From positions 1 through 10,934 of the forward strand of contig JACPKO010000077.1 of the NCBI GenBank assembly GCA_016186985.1: a stretch of 10,934 nt of DNA. The letters are read 5' to 3'. A program made the translations under genes and the position numbers. The stretch's first letter is position 1. Each line of letters begins with the position of its first letter. Origin of the DNA: Candidatus Daviesbacteria bacterium. Its GTDB lineage: Bacteria; Patescibacteriota; Microgenomatia; Daviesbacterales; UBA10151. Below, one piece after another: positions 1-5,923 of this stretch. The notes beneath the pieces are model-generated. The model was not told the DNA's origin, searched no databases, and was given only the letters and a program-made list of their open reading frames with translations.

Positions 1-1
1 A

Positions 2-775
2 GGTCTTTGGATACTTGGTGAGAGGAATTTTAATGTTTCAACCCCGCTTATTTCCAAGTTTAATTTTTACGACCGCGTTTTTCTCCGGCCCTATGCTACT
101 TTTTCTCACCCTAATTTACTCTCAGGATTCTTACTGGCAGCACTTCCCCTCCTTTCAGCAGGACTCAGCAGTTCCCTTCATAGGTTTAAAACTATCCTGG
201 GCTTGCTTGTTTCAAGCACAATTTTTATTACTTTCTCAAGGCCGGGGGTGGTTATAGCAGGGGTTTATGCTGCGGTTTTTTTTAGAAAGAACTGGAAACT
301 GCTGCTTATTATGACGGTTGTAATTGCCCCGCTTGCTTTTGTGAGATTTTCTTCTATTTTTACTTTTGATTCCCTTGCAGTTTTACGCCGCGAGGAACTT
401 TCCGAATTTGCACTTAAGCTTTTCCTGGAAAGTCCAGTTACCGGAATCGGGCTAAATAATTTTATTAACGCCCTGGCCGCAAGCGAGGTTTTGGTTGGAA
501 CCAGCAGATTTCTGCAGCCGGTTCACAACATCTTTTTGCTTATTTTGTCAGAGACAGGAATTCTAGGGCTATCGGGATTCTTAGGTATATTAGGAAGCGC
601 TTTTTGGGTTAACCTGAAGAAAAAAGATTCTTTTTCTAAGGCACTTTTAACTTCCCTTATGACAATAGTCTTTTTGGGTATGTTTGACCACTATTTTTTA
701 ACTTTGCCTCAGGGCCAAAGGATTTTTTTTATGGTAATTGGCTTAAGCTTAAGAAACCTTAAACACAGAACTTGA
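2..775 (+). CDS. O-antigen ligase/polymerase family membrane protein (Wzy_C), 5' end missing
   Basis: The frame starting at base 2 is open from the window edge to TGA at 773-775, giving 257 residues of a protein that begins outside the window. Family hallmarks are visible. R29-P-Y-A-T-F-S-H36-P-N38 matches the conserved loop of O-antigen ligases and polymerases. Further on, GIGLNNF, then QPVHN, then LSETGILGL form the usual second conserved block before the last membrane helices. Several long hydrophobic stretches indicate a polytopic inner-membrane protein. The family joins or polymerises lipid-linked glycans on the outer face of the membrane. Ligase cannot be told from Wzy polymerase here. 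The in-frame TTG at 203 is not the start, because the HPN motif lies upstream of it. A Wzz-like gene and an epimerase-DUF4012 gene follow, supporting a surface-polysaccharide role. The family call is secure; the substrate is unknown. Confidence 0.88.
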   Translation, partial: GLWILGERNFNVSTPLISKFNFYDRVFLRPYATFSHPNLLSGFLLAALPLLSAGLSSSLHRFKTILGLLVSSTIFITFSRPGVVIAGVYAAVFFRKNWKLLLIMTVVIAPLAFVRFSSIFTFDSLAVLRREELSEFALKLFLESPVTGIGLNNFINALAASEVLVGTSRFLQPVHNIFLLILSETGILGLSGFLGILGSAFWVNLKKKDSFSKALLTSLMTIVFLGMFDHYFLTLPQGQRIFFMVIGLSLRNLKHRT

Positions 776-800
776 TTTTCCCGTAAAGGCAGACTATTCT
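772..800 (+). promoter_or_regulatory. Predicted sigma70 promoter for the RNase H gene, leaderless geometry
   Basis: A -35 box TTGATT (772-777) and a -10 box TATTCT (795-800) are separated by 17 bases, each matching consensus at 4 of 6 positions. The -35 overlaps the stop codon of the preceding gene. The ATG at 808 begins 8 bases after the end of the -10, about where transcription should start, so little or no 5' leader is expected. No Shine-Dalgarno sequence is visible. The same layout recurs before 1766 and 4856. Confidence 0.5.
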
Positions 801-807
801 TTCTAGA

Positions 808-1218
808 ATGGATTTGGTAATAAGTACTGACGGCGCTTCCCGCGGAAATCCAGGTCCCTCCTCGTATGGATTTGTTATCAGTGCACGAGGCGGGGCTTTG
901 CTTCATGAGGAGGGTGAGTTAATAGGTTTAACAACAAACAATGTAGCTGAATACACGGCTGTTTTTAAAGCGCTGGAATATATTTACAAAAGATTTTATC
1001 GTAAATTTCCCCATAAAATTGAAGTGGTGGCAGATTCAAAACTTTTAGTGGAACAACTTTCCGGAAGGTTTAAAATAAAAAGCCCTAATTTAATGCCGAT
1101 TTTTAAAAAGATTAAGTCTTTAGAGCTGCTACTTGGGAAGGTGACTTACAGAAGCGTTCCGAGAGAAGAAAATTTTATCGCAGACAGGTTAGCCAATCGG
1201 GCTTTTGAAAAAGCATAA
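808..1218 (+). CDS. rnhA: Ribonuclease HI family protein
   Basis: This 136-residue protein matches the RNase HI fold from end to end. All four acidic catalytic residues are in place: D8 in STDGASRGNPGP, E48 in TTNNVAEYTA, D76 in VVADSKLLVEQL, and D126 in ENFIADRLAN. The family uses two metal ions to cut the RNA strand of RNA-DNA hybrids, such as replication primers and R-loops, in the cytoplasm. It is shorter than E. coli RNase HI (about 155 residues) and resembles the compact type common in archaea and Gram-positive bacteria, without the basic protrusion. The ATG at 808 places the first beta strand right at the N-terminus, as expected. The gene sits between polysaccharide genes but has its own predicted promoter. 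The Wzz-like gene follows 7 bases after its stop and is probably cotranscribed. Confidence 0.92.
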   Translation: MDLVISTDGASRGNPGPSSYGFVISARGGALLHEEGELIGLTTNNVAEYTAVFKALEYIYKRFYRKFPHKIEVVADSKLLVEQLSGRFKIKSPNLMPIFKKIKSLELLLGKVTYRSVPREENFIADRLANRAFEKA

Positions 1219-1225
1219 GTCGAGC

Positions 1226-1723
1226 ATGAAAGAATCCAGGCTGTTATTAAATTTTTTAAAAAGCAATTTTTTATTTTTGTTCCTGCCTGTTTTTTTTGGG
1301 CTGATAATTGGTATTTATGCTTATATAACGGCAAGTCCGCAGACAAAGCTTTCCCAATCCTTTAGGATGGAGTACACAACAGAAAATATTAGTGAATCTT
1401 TTGCTTTGACAGACCAGGCTGTTGTAGAGTTAAGGATTGCAGATTTTGACAACTTGTTTCCAAACACTACAGCACTAATTTATAAACCAGCGCCTCTTAT
1501 AGTCAGTATTGAAGTCCTCTCGCCGGATAAAAACACAGGCTTTGAACTTCTGCTTAAGGAAACTGAGTATTTAAGGCAAAATTTTACCGTTTCAACTTTA
1601 ACTACGCCTCAAATTGAGATAGTCGAGCCAAACCTTTTTAAATACTTGCTGACTGGTTTAATTCTTGGTTTTTTAATTGGTTTGGCGGCCGCCCTAGCCC
1701 GCCAGTATTTAAAAAACTACTGA
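1226..1723 (+). CDS. Wzz-like chain-length determinant / polysaccharide co-polymerase, short form
   Basis: The predicted protein has 165 residues with the two-helix topology of Wzz proteins: a transmembrane segment at about 14-36, an extracytoplasmic domain of about 100 residues, and a second helix at about 141-158 (LLTGLILGFLIGLAAALA). A short basic tail ends the protein. No kinase domain is attached. Wzz proteins set the chain length of polymers made by Wzy-type polymerases, and such a polymerase gene lies just upstream. The outer domain is smaller than in classical Wzz (usually over 200 residues) and I see no signature motif, so the call rests on topology and context. The ATG at 1226 is preferred over an in-frame TTG at 1205 that would overlap the RNase H gene. 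No Shine-Dalgarno sequence is evident. It ends with TGA. Confidence 0.6.
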   Translation: MKESRLLLNFLKSNFLFLFLPVFFGLIIGIYAYITASPQTKLSQSFRMEYTTENISESFALTDQAVVELRIADFDNLFPNTTALIYKPAPLIVSIEVLSPDKNTGFELLLKETEYLRQNFTVSTLTTPQIEIVEPNLFKYLLTGLILGFLIGLAAALARQYLKNY

Positions 1724-1730
1724 TGGAGGC

Positions 1731-1759
1731 TTGATCTTGTCCACGTTTCGGGCTACTAT
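1731..1759 (+). promoter_or_regulatory. Predicted sigma70 promoter for the epimerase-DUF4012 gene, leaderless geometry
   Basis: A -35 box TTGATC (1731-1736) and a -10 box TACTAT (1754-1759) are 17 bases apart, each matching consensus at 4 of 6 positions. The GTG at 1766 starts 7 bases after the -10 ends, at the expected transcription start. An upstream GGAGG at 1725-1729 is about 36 bases from the GTG, too far to act as its ribosome binding site. Confidence 0.5.
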
Positions 1760-1765
1760 CTAAAT

Positions 1766-4700
1766 GTGGAAGATTCTGCCAATTCACGAATAGATATAAA
1801 TAGCAATCTGGTTTCGCGAAACCGTCCGGTATCACTTGTGGTTAACGCTTGCACGTTTCTATCCTCTCATCTGATTGATTATCTTTTAGAAAAAAATATC
1901 CAGGTTATCGCAATCGACGACCTGTCAATCTCCGGCAAGAGAAACATAGAAAACGCGATTAAGAATAAAGATTTTCATCTGCTGAATTTTCCAATAGATA
2001 AGGAAGAAATTTTAAGTAAACTGGAGGGACTGGATCTGCCCAGGCTTGATTATGCCTTTTTTATTACAGAACCTCAAACACCGGACATAGCACTTGGCAA
2101 GGGAATCATTAATTTTATCCGGATTGCCCATGATTTTAAGCAGTCCCTGAAGGATGAAAACGAAGTCTCGGGAGATAAGCCCAGGCTGGTTTTCTCAAGT
2201 TCGATTAATTTATACGGCAGGAATTTGGAAACAAGAGAAAGAATTATTAAAGAAGCGGAAATAAAATTCGCAAAAGGTGTAAAGCATTTTAAGCTAAACG
2301 GCAGGATCGTCAGGCTTTCTGAGGTTTTTGGCCCCAGGATGGAGCTGGAAGATCAAAACCCGCTAGCCAGACTGATAACTTCTACGATCAATGATAAACT
2401 TGAGGACGAAAAAGTTAGCCTTGTTTATTCGGAAAGGAGTCTATTTGTTTCAGATGCGGTGAAGCTCTTAGTTAAATCAGCGCTTTCCGGTTCAACCTCA
2501 AACAAAATTTTCGACGGAACTTTGTTGCACCCGCTTAAACTCTCGGACATAAAGCAGATATTAGGAAGTCAACTCTGGACTGGTGAGAATCCTCCCGTAT
2601 TAACCAGGCTGCCTGCATGGCCAAGCCCTAATTTAATAAGAACAATGAAAGAGCTGGCCTGGTCACCCAATTCTTCGATTGTAGAGTCTTTAAAAGAAAC
2701 AATAGCGTATTTTAAAGAGAATCCGGAATTGGTCCCTAAAAATGAACCCGCAAAAAAATTTCCGAGCTCCAAATCCTGGTCATTTGCAGGAACGGGGTTT
2801 TTAAATGAAGAGAAAGCAGAAAAAAGTGAACCCAAAGAGGGGAAAAAAGCGGAAGATAAAGAAGAAGATGCAGACTTAAAACCAGGGCAGCAATTTGACA
2901 TTGAAGTTAGGGAAGACACAAAAAAGTCTTTTCGCGGAAAAGCCAAAAGATTTTTTACAGTTTTTCTTGTGACTTCGATTTTAATTTACGGGCTTATTTG
3001 GCCAGTTCTATTCTTAAGTTACGAGGGCTGGTCTATAAAAAACCATTTGCTCGCATCAAGAAATTTCCTGGATGAGGGAGAATTTGATAAAGCGCAGGAG
3101 GAGATAGGGGAAGCAAAACGAAACGTAAGCGAATTTAAAAAAGTTTTAGACAATGCAGGTATAATAAGAAAAATTCCCAAAATCAGTGATATATTTGAAA
3201 GAGGAGACAGGATTGTTAATTTAACAGGAGAGGGGATTGACGGTATTTTTTATGCCACCCGCGGCAGCAAGTCCCTTTTTGAAACAACAAAAGTTATTTC
3301 AGGGGAATCCAGAAATGATCCACAAATTTATTACAATCAAGCCCAGGAAGATTTAGGGTACGCTTCGACCAAGCTTTCCAACGTTTACGCCAGATTAGGA
3401 GATGAAAGCCTGACCGCCGGATTTCCCGATCAAATTAAGGAGAGGGTTAATGATTTAAAATTCAGGTTGTCATTTTATCAATCCCTGGTCGAGCAAGCAA
3501 AAACAGCAAGCATACTGATGCCGGAAATCACCGGGACTAGAGAAGGAAAAAAATCGTATTTGGTGCTTTTGCAAAACAACCTTGAACTGCGGCCAGGAGG
3601 GGGGTTTATTGGTTCTTATGCCAAGCTTGATTTTGAAAATGGAATCCTTAAGGATATTAAAGTTGACGATATTTATAATCTTGACGGCGCCCTAAAAGAA
3701 ATAATCGCCCCCCCAGGCGAACTTAAAAGCGATTTAGGGGTGGAAAGATTGTTTCTGCGTGATTCAAACTACGAACCAGATTTTCCGACTTCAGCCAGGC
3801 AGGCAAGCTTTTTTTACAAAAAGGAAGCTGGCGAGTCAGTTCATGGTGTTATTGCACTTGATTTAAAAGCATCAGGGAATCTCCTTGACGCAGTAGGCGG
3901 GCTTGATTTGCCTGAATATGGAGAAGCGGTAAACGGGACAAATTTATTTGAAAAAGCGGTTTCGCATGCTGAAACAAATTTTTTCCCTGGCTCACAAGCA
4001 AAAAAAAATTACTTAACCTCTCTACAAACCCAGCTTTTTAATAAAATTTTCTATCTTTCAAAACAAAATTGGCCGGCAATAATCCAGGCCTTAGGTACGT
4101 CATTAAACGAAAAACATGCACTAGTTTATCTGGAAGACCCGTCGCTTTTTTCCCATCTTGCCTCAAGTAACTGGTCAGGGGTTTTTCCGCGCGGATCTGA
4201 AAAAAGGGAAGGGGAGGAGAAAGATTTTCTGGCAGTTATTGAGTCAAACATGGGAGCGAACAAGGTTAATTACTACATTCAGAGAAAGTTAACACTAAGC
4301 TCGACTTTCAGCAAAGAGGGAAAAATCAGCCATAAATTAAAGATTAACTATAAAAATACATCACCGTCTGATGTCTTTCCCGGTGGAAGTTACAAAAACC
4401 GAATTAAAATTTATACTCCCCTTGGATCAAAGCTAATAAGGGCCCAGTTTGAAGAGAAAGACATAACAGAAAAATTTATTCCGTTTTCAGATTATCAGCG
4501 AAGCGGTTTCTCGGCTCTGATTCAAGTTGGGCCAAAAAAGCAGGAAACCTTAATTTTTGAATATGAACTGGCTGATCCGTTAAGTTTTGCCGGTAACTCG
4601 GTTTTATACCGGATGGAAATATTTAAGCAGCCAGGGGTTATGTCAGATCCCCTGGATTTTACTTTAACTTACCCGATAAATTACAGGATACAGGAGCGGC

Positions 4701-4789
4701 CTGAGATGGGAAGTGCTGGAGTTCAGGAAATAAAAATTGCGACAGATATGAAAACAGACAGAGTGTTTGAGTTTAAAATAACTAAATAA
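1766..4789 (+). CDS. Fusion of a degenerate NAD-dependent epimerase-like domain with a membrane-anchored DUF4012 domain
   Basis: This is a 1007-residue, three-part protein. Residues 21-320 follow the extended SDR (UDP-sugar epimerase/dehydratase) pattern: SHLIDYLL, then IAIDDLSISGKRNI, VFSSSINLYG, and RLSEVFGPR. The three nucleotide-binding glycines are replaced by N27, T30 and S33. The YxxxK catalytic pair is absent, and the stretch that should hold it (151-180) is short and has no tyrosine. Residues 330-390 are a charged Lys/Glu linker. One membrane helix lies at about 397-418. The remainder is extracytoplasmic, with DUF4012 hallmarks at 602-618 (LQNNLELRPGGGFIGSY) and 667-678 (SNYEPDFPTSAR). 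DUF4012 has no established enzymatic role but often occurs with polysaccharide genes. I infer a cytoplasmic sensor or scaffold linked through the membrane. The GTG start fits the promoter; ATG at 1764 is in another frame. Confidence 0.82.
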   Translation: MEDSANSRIDINSNLVSRNRPVSLVVNACTFLSSHLIDYLLEKNIQVIAIDDLSISGKRNIENAIKNKDFHLLNFPIDKEEILSKLEGLDLPRLDYAFFITEPQTPDIALGKGIINFIRIAHDFKQSLKDENEVSGDKPRLVFSSSINLYGRNLETRERIIKEAEIKFAKGVKHFKLNGRIVRLSEVFGPRMELEDQNPLARLITSTINDKLEDEKVSLVYSERSLFVSDAVKLLVKSALSGSTSNKIFDGTLLHPLKLSDIKQILGSQLWTGENPPVLTRLPAWPSPNLIRTMKELAWSPNSSIVESLKETIAYFKENPELVPKNEPAKKFPSSKSWSFAGTGFLNEEKAEKSEPKEGKKAEDKEEDADLKPGQQFDIEVREDTKKSFRGKAKRFFTVFLVTSILIYGLIWPVLFLSYEGWSIKNHLLASRNFLDEGEFDKAQEEIGEAKRNVSEFKKVLDNAGIIRKIPKISDIFERGDRIVNLTGEGIDGIFYATRGSKSLFETTKVISGESRNDPQIYYNQAQEDLGYASTKLSNVYARLGDESLTAGFPDQIKERVNDLKFRLSFYQSLVEQAKTASILMPEITGTREGKKSYLVLLQNNLELRPGGGFIGSYAKLDFENGILKDIKVDDIYNLDGALKEIIAPPGELKSDLGVERLFLRDSNYEPDFPTSARQASFFYKKEAGESVHGVIALDLKASGNLLDAVGGLDLPEYGEAVNGTNLFEKAVSHAETNFFPGSQAKKNYLTSLQTQLFNKIFYLSKQNWPAIIQALGTSLNEKHALVYLEDPSLFSHLASSNWSGVFPRGSEKREGEEKDFLAVIESNMGANKVNYYIQRKLTLSSTFSKEGKISHKLKINYKNTSPSDVFPGGSYKNRIKIYTPLGSKLIRAQFEEKDITEKFIPFSDYQRSGFSALIQVGPKKQETLIFEYELADPLSFAGNSVLYRMEIFKQPGVMSDPLDFTLTYPINYRIQERPEMGSAGVQEIKIATDMKTDRVFEFKITK

Positions 4790-4818
4790 GCACGAATAGT
4801 AGTTTTGCTCTTTGCCTT

Positions 4819-4847
4819 TTGAGTTTTAAGCTCCCTTGTGTTATCTT
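4819..4847 (+). promoter_or_regulatory. Predicted sigma70 promoter for the bL25 gene, leaderless geometry
   Basis: A -35 box TTGAGT (4819-4824) and a -10 box TATCTT (4842-4847) are 17 bases apart, each matching consensus at 4 of 6 positions. The ATG at 4856 begins 9 bases after the -10 ends. No Shine-Dalgarno sequence lies between them. It occupies the 66-base gap after the DUF4012 gene, in which I see no terminator hairpin. Confidence 0.5.
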
Positions 4848-4855
4848 ACACACTT

Positions 4856-5632
4856 ATGGACAGGATAGCGCTTAAAGCGGTAGACAGGGAAGTGTTAGGA
4901 AAAAAAGTTAAAAAACTGCGTTCGCAGGGCAAACTTCCTGGGCATGTTTATGGAAACTCTAAAGAGGTTGAACATGTTTCAGTTATAGCAGGGGAGTTTA
5001 CAAAAGTTTTTAAACAGGCAGGAGAAACAGGGCTTGTTGATTTAAAAATTGGTGATGACCGGGTTAGGCCGGTGCTTATTAAGGAGGTTGATATTGATCC
5101 GGTTACCGACAAAATTCTGCATGTGGGTTTTTACCAGGTTAATTTAAAGGAAAAAGTCACGGTTCCGGTGCCGATTGTTTTAATTGGAGAAGGTCCGGAG
5201 TCAGTCAAGATGGGGGAGACAGTTGTTTTGCAAACCTTGAGCGAAATTAACGTTCAGGCTCTACCGACCGACCTTATTGAAAATATTGAAGTAAGTATTG
5301 AAGTTTTAAGAGAGATTGGAGATTCAATTACGGTTGCAGACTTAAATTACGACAGGTCGACTTTAAATGTCCTAGCAGAACCAGAGGAAGTAGTAGTAAA
5401 GCTTGACAGCGCAGTAACAGAGGAAATGAAAAAACTTCTTGAGGAACAGGAAGCAGAAGCAGCTGCTGCTGCAGCAGAAGTAGCTGAGACAGCTGAAGGT
5501 GCGGAGACAGCTAAGGGAGAAGAGGGTGCGGAGGGAGAAGAGAAAACTGAAGGTGGGGAAAAGGGGAGCGAAGAGAAAACTGAAGGTCAAGAAGTAAAGA
5601 TTGAAGAAGAAAAGAAAGAGCAGTCAACTTAA
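4856..5632 (+). CDS. rplY: Large-subunit ribosomal protein bL25 (TL5/CTC type) with long acidic tail
   Basis: The 258-residue protein has the two-domain TL5/CTC architecture. Residues 1-95 are the 5S rRNA-binding L25 domain, with LKAVDRE, GKKVKKLRSQGKLPGHVYG and the closing DPVTDKILHVGFYQV. Residues 96-185 are the C-terminal beta domain (VTVPVPIVLIGEGPESVKMG through NVLAEPEEVVVKLDS). It binds 5S rRNA in the central protuberance of the 50S subunit. Residues 186-258 form a low-complexity tail of Glu, Ala, Gly and Lys that begins with a probable helix and contains internal repeats. Some bL25 proteins carry acidic tails, but this one is long at about 73 residues. ATG at 4856 is chosen because MDRIALKAVDRE matches the family N-terminus; an in-frame GTG at 4838 lies inside the predicted -10 region. 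The next gene starts 7 bases after its stop. Confidence 0.95.
   Translation: MDRIALKAVDREVLGKKVKKLRSQGKLPGHVYGNSKEVEHVSVIAGEFTKVFKQAGETGLVDLKIGDDRVRPVLIKEVDIDPVTDKILHVGFYQVNLKEKVTVPVPIVLIGEGPESVKMGETVVLQTLSEINVQALPTDLIENIEVSIEVLREIGDSITVADLNYDRSTLNVLAEPEEVVVKLDSAVTEEMKKLLEEQEAEAAAAAAEVAETAEGAETAKGEEGAEGEEKTEGGEKGSEEKTEGQEVKIEEEKKEQST
5537..5587 (+). repeat. 18-bp direct repeat in the bL25 tail
   Basis: GAAGAGAAAACTGAAGGT occurs at 5537-5554 and exactly again at 5570-5587, 33 bases apart and in frame, encoding EEKTEG twice. Nearby, GAGACAGCT is also duplicated and CTGCTGCAGCAG forms a perfect 12-base palindrome in the alanine-rich part. The pattern suggests expansion of the tail by slippage or small duplications. 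Confidence 0.85.
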
Positions 5633-5639
5633 CGCAGTT

Positions 5640-5918
5640 ATGAGCAAAGCCTCCTTAGAAGATTTAGAAAAAAGAATAGAAGCAATAGAAAAAAGGAACA
5701 GCAGGGTAGAAACAGATAAAGCCTGGCAGGATTCTTTATTCAGGAGAGGACTACTCTTAATTTTTACCTACCTGGCACTTGGGTTTTATATGCAGGCTAT
5801 AAACATAGAAGATCCATGGCTTAGTGCCGTGATTCCATCTGTTGGATTTTTATTATCAACCTTAACCCTCCCCTTTCTTAAAAATCTTTGGATTAAGTAT
5901 ATCTTCAAAAAGAGATAA
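5640..5918 (+). CDS. Small coiled-coil, two-helix membrane protein, unnamed
   Basis: The protein has 92 residues. Residues 5-25 (LEDLEKRIEAIEKRN) look like a short charged coiled coil, followed by RVETDKAWQDSLFRR. Two hydrophobic segments lie at about 37-53 and 61-79, the second containing IPSVGFLLSTLTLPF, and the end is basic (KYIFKKR). From memory this resembles an uncharacterised small family with the RVE.DKAW and GF.LSTLTLP signatures seen in Patescibacteria and some archaea. I know no function. ATG at 5640 is preferred over the in-frame TTG at 5601, which overlaps the bL25 gene. It starts 7 bases after the bL25 stop with no Shine-Dalgarno sequence, so cotranscription is likely. It ends 5 bases from the stop of the convergent gene on the other strand. 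Confidence 0.8.
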   Translation: MSKASLEDLEKRIEAIEKRNSRVETDKAWQDSLFRRGLLLIFTYLALGFYMQAINIEDPWLSAVIPSVGFLLSTLTLPFLKNLWIKYIFKKR

Positions 5919-5923
5919 TAAAA

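Noticed and set aside
15..257. Plus-strand open frame of 80 codons starting near the window edge
   Set aside because: It overlaps the Wzy_C gene in another frame. Only the frame starting at base 2 shows the RPYATFSHPN motif and continues into the 3' part of the family.
203..775. TTG at 203 as the start of the O-antigen ligase gene
   Set aside because: Conserved family sequence lies in frame upstream of it, back to the window edge, so the real start is outside the window.
1214..1219. CATAAG as a leaderless -10 box before the Wzz-like ATG at 1226
   Set aside because: The spacing to the start fits, but no -35 lies at 16-18 bases upstream. Readthrough from the RNase H promoter is more likely.
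1205..1225. TTG start for the Wzz-like gene
   Set aside because: It would overlap the end of the RNase H gene and add seven polar residues; ATG at 1226 is simpler.
773..1723. Use of TGA as a sense codon (code 25)
   Set aside because: TGA at 773-775 and 1721-1723 each fall at natural protein ends and are followed by promoter-like sequence, so TGA acts as a stop.
2569..2946. 125-codon minus-strand open frame opposite the DUF4012 linker
   Set aside because: It mirrors the Lys/Glu-rich linker as Ser/Phe-rich low complexity. The plus strand clearly codes here.
5372..5590. 72-codon minus-strand open frame opposite the bL25 tail
   Set aside because: It is antisense to a repetitive Glu-rich tail and gives Phe, Leu, Ser and Cys runs of no protein-like character.
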